Source of the DNA: Actinomycetes bacterium
Lineage (GTDB): Bacteria > Actinomycetota > Actinomycetes > Actinomycetales > Demequinaceae
Assembly (NCBI GenBank): GCA_023442845.1
Contig: JAEZXC010000034.1
Coordinates: forward strand, 1-15,494
Direction of reading: 5' to 3'
DNA length: 15,494 bases
Position numbers and translations under genes: made by a program
Shown here: piece by piece, positions 13,876 through 15,494 of the stretch
Layout of the letters: the number at the start of each line of letters is the position of its first letter
How positions within the stretch are numbered: position 1 is the first letter of the stretch
The notes under the pieces: model-generated
What the model saw: the letters and a program-made list of their open reading frames with translations, nothing else
Databases searched by the model: none
Told to the model about the DNA's origin: nothing

Positions 13876-15399
13876 ATGGCATCGTTTGTCGACCGCGTCA
13901 CGCTGCACGTGACGGCGGGCACCGGTGGCCACGGCGTCGCCTCTGTGCACCGTGAGAAGTTCAAGCCCCTTGGCGGTCCCGATGGTGGAAACGGCGGCCA
14001 TGGCGGGTCCGTCATCCTCTACGTGGACGCCCAGATGACCACGCTGCTCGATTATCACCACGCGCCCCACCGCAAGGCAGACAACGGCAAGCAGGGCGCG
14101 GGCAACATGCGCCACGGTGCAAATGCTGCTGATATGCGACTCGCTGTGCCGAACGGCACCGTTGTGATGAGCAACGACGGTGACGTCCTCGCGGATCTCA
14201 TTGGCGAGGGAGCAGAGTATGTCGTGGCCCGTGGCGGGCGCGGAGGCCTCGGCAATGCGGCGCTCGCGACCACCAAGCGCAAGGCCCCGGGCTTTGCACT
14301 TCTTGGCGAGCCGGGCGAAGAAGTTTCGGTGGTGCTTGAGCTCAAGTCCATTGCCGACGTTGCGTTGGTTGGCTATCCAAGTGCGGGCAAGTCATCGCTC
14401 ATCGCGGCAATGAGCCGCGTGCGGCCCAAAATCGCGGACTACCCGTTTACGACGCTCGTGCCCAACTTGGGCGTGGTGGCGGCGGGATCGACGCGCTTCA
14501 CGATGGCGGACGTGCCGGGGCTGATCCCGGGTGCCTCCGAGGGCAAGGGGCTGGGGCATGACTTTCTCCGCCACATCGAGCGCTGCTCCGTTATTGCTCA
14601 CGTGCTCGACACCGCAACGCTTGAGAGCGACCGTGACCCCATTCGCGATCTCGAGGCAATCACCCACGAACTGCGCGCCTACTCGGGCGATGCACACATC
14701 GCGGGCACGCCCTTGGCCGAGCGACCCCAGGTCATCATCCTCAACAAGATCGACATCCCTGACGGACGCGATCTTGCGGCGATGGTGCGCGCGGACCTCG
14801 AAGCACTCGGCATGCCCGTGTACGAGGTGAGTGCCGTCAGCCATGAGGGTCTGGACCGCCTCGGCTTCGCTCTGGCCGAGATGGTGATCGCGGAGCGGGC
14901 GAAGGCGCCGGTGCTGGAGAAGGCGCCCATCGTGCTCCGCCCGCGGGCCGTCGACGACGGTGGCTTCACTGTGCGTCACGTGCGCGATGGTGCTGAGGAC
15001 TACTTCGAAGTGCGTGGCGCCAAGCCCGAACGGTGGGTGCGGCAGACGAACTTCACCAACGACGAGGCGGTGGGCTTCTTGGCGGACCGGCTCGCGCGCC
15101 TCGGCGTCGAGGACGAGTTGTTCCGTGCGGGTGCCGTGCCGGGCGCTCAGGTGGTCATTGGAGATCGCGCGACCGGCGTCGTCTTCGATTGGGAGCCGAC
15201 GATGGCCGCGGGGGCCGAACTTCTCGGCCGCCGCGGTACCGACCAGCGCATCGAGGACTTTGAGCGAGCGGCGCGTCCCACCCGCGCGCAAAAGCGCCAG
15301 GAGTTCAAGGACAAGATGGATGGCAAGGCGGCGGCGCGTGAGGAGTTGTGGACCGAGCGTGATGCGGGACACTGGACCGACCCCACAGGTGACGAGTGA
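13876..15399 (+). CDS. obg: Obg/CgtA GTPase
   Basis: Essential GTPase that acts in large-ribosomal-subunit assembly and stress control. It is 507 aa. The N-terminal Obg fold is glycine-rich (about 1-158, with GGPDGGNGGHGG and RGGRGGLGN). The G domain has G1 GYPSAGKSS (166-174), G2 DYPFTTLVPNLG, G3 DVPGL (212-216), G4 NKID (290-293) and G5 SA. The C-terminal OCT domain covers about 345-425, followed by a charged actinobacterial tail. The ATG follows a strong SD, GAAGGAGG. In most actinobacteria obg lies directly after rpmA; here the van module separates them, so obg probably uses its own promoter in 13800-13870. A CACAAT there (13849-13854) is the only weak candidate. proB follows 11 bp later. 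Confidence 0.97.
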   Translation: MASFVDRVTLHVTAGTGGHGVASVHREKFKPLGGPDGGNGGHGGSVILYVDAQMTTLLDYHHAPHRKADNGKQGAGNMRHGANAADMRLAVPNGTVVMSNDGDVLADLIGEGAEYVVARGGRGGLGNAALATTKRKAPGFALLGEPGEEVSVVLELKSIADVALVGYPSAGKSSLIAAMSRVRPKIADYPFTTLVPNLGVVAAGSTRFTMADVPGLIPGASEGKGLGHDFLRHIERCSVIAHVLDTATLESDRDPIRDLEAITHELRAYSGDAHIAGTPLAERPQVIILNKIDIPDGRDLAAMVRADLEALGMPVYEVSAVSHEGLDRLGFALAEMVIAERAKAPVLEKAPIVLRPRAVDDGGFTVRHVRDGAEDYFEVRGAKPERWVRQTNFTNDEAVGFLADRLARLGVEDELFRAGAVPGAQVVIGDRATGVVFDWEPTMAAGAELLGRRGTDQRIEDFERAARPTRAQKRQEFKDKMDGKAAAREELWTERDAGHWTDPTGDE

Positions 15400-15410
15400 C
15401 CGGAGGGAAC

Positions 15411-15494
15411 GTGGGCAGCAGTCGTGACGTGATCGCTGGCGCGCGTCGCATTGTCGTCAAGATCGGCTCCTCATCACTTGCCGGTGATGACGGG
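15411..15494 (+). CDS. proB: Glutamate 5-kinase, N-terminal 28 residues
   Basis: First enzyme of proline synthesis from glutamate, ATP-dependent; cut by the window end. The visible part contains RRIVVKIGSSSL, the nucleotide-binding start of the amino acid kinase fold typical of ProB. The GTG start at 15411 follows GGAGGGAAC, a short spacing. An in-frame GTG at 15429 is too far from any SD. The gene lies 11 bp after obg and is probably in the same operon, an order common in actinobacteria. Confidence 0.88.
   Translation, partial: MGSSRDVIAGARRIVVKIGSSSLAGDDG

Noticed and set aside
14392..15372. A 326-codon minus-strand open frame opposite obg
   Set aside because: Antisense shadow of the GTPase, whose motifs are complete.

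Overview
The window looks like part of a high-GC actinobacterial chromosome, probably of the order Micrococcales (lineage is inference). The evidence is GC-rich third codon positions, GTG starts, a cydABDC-type bd oxidase operon, an RNase E with a long acidic and arginine-rich N-terminus, and the order rne-rplU-rpmA-...-obg-proB. Most of it is recognisable biology. The interest lies in regulation and in a few odd protein details.

Positions 1-7221, minus strand: a respiratory operon in the order cydA, cydB, cydD, cydC, then a GAF-GAF histidine kinase that runs off the left edge. CydAB is the cytochrome bd quinol oxidase and CydDC is the ABC exporter needed for its assembly. The kinase resembles the oxygen/redox sensors DevS/DosT of mycobacteria. 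It keeps the His (H114) and Tyr (Y136) at the heme positions of those proteins. The genes are tightly packed, with 4-bp and 23-bp overlaps. Upstream of cydA is a palindrome with the core and spacing of the DosR/DevR box, plus more GTCCCGG half-sites. Together these suggest a self-contained oxygen- or redox-sensing circuit that controls its own terminal oxidase. CydD lacks most of the helical subdomain of its ABC domain.

Positions 7222-7626: divergent control region between cydA and rne.

Positions 7627-10738, plus strand: rne, then a clear promoter overlapping the rne stop codon, a leader of about 107 nt, rplU (L21), rpmA (L27) and a strong UUCG-capped terminator.

Positions 10739-13799: a catabolic module between rpmA and obg, which are usually adjacent. 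It begins with a gene-free stretch holding a 25-bp perfect inverted repeat flanked by strand-asymmetric C-rich and G-rich tracts. A Rieske oxygenase and its ferredoxin reductase (VanA/VanB-like, minus strand, 4-bp overlap) follow, with a divergent PadR regulator. The intergenic palindrome closely matches the VanR operator I recall from Corynebacterium glutamicum, so vanillate or a related methoxylated aromatic acid is the likely substrate.

Positions 13876-15494, plus strand: obg (GTPase) and the first 28 codons of proB (glutamate 5-kinase), which runs off the right edge. I saw no tRNA, rRNA, CRISPR array, transposase or phage gene.
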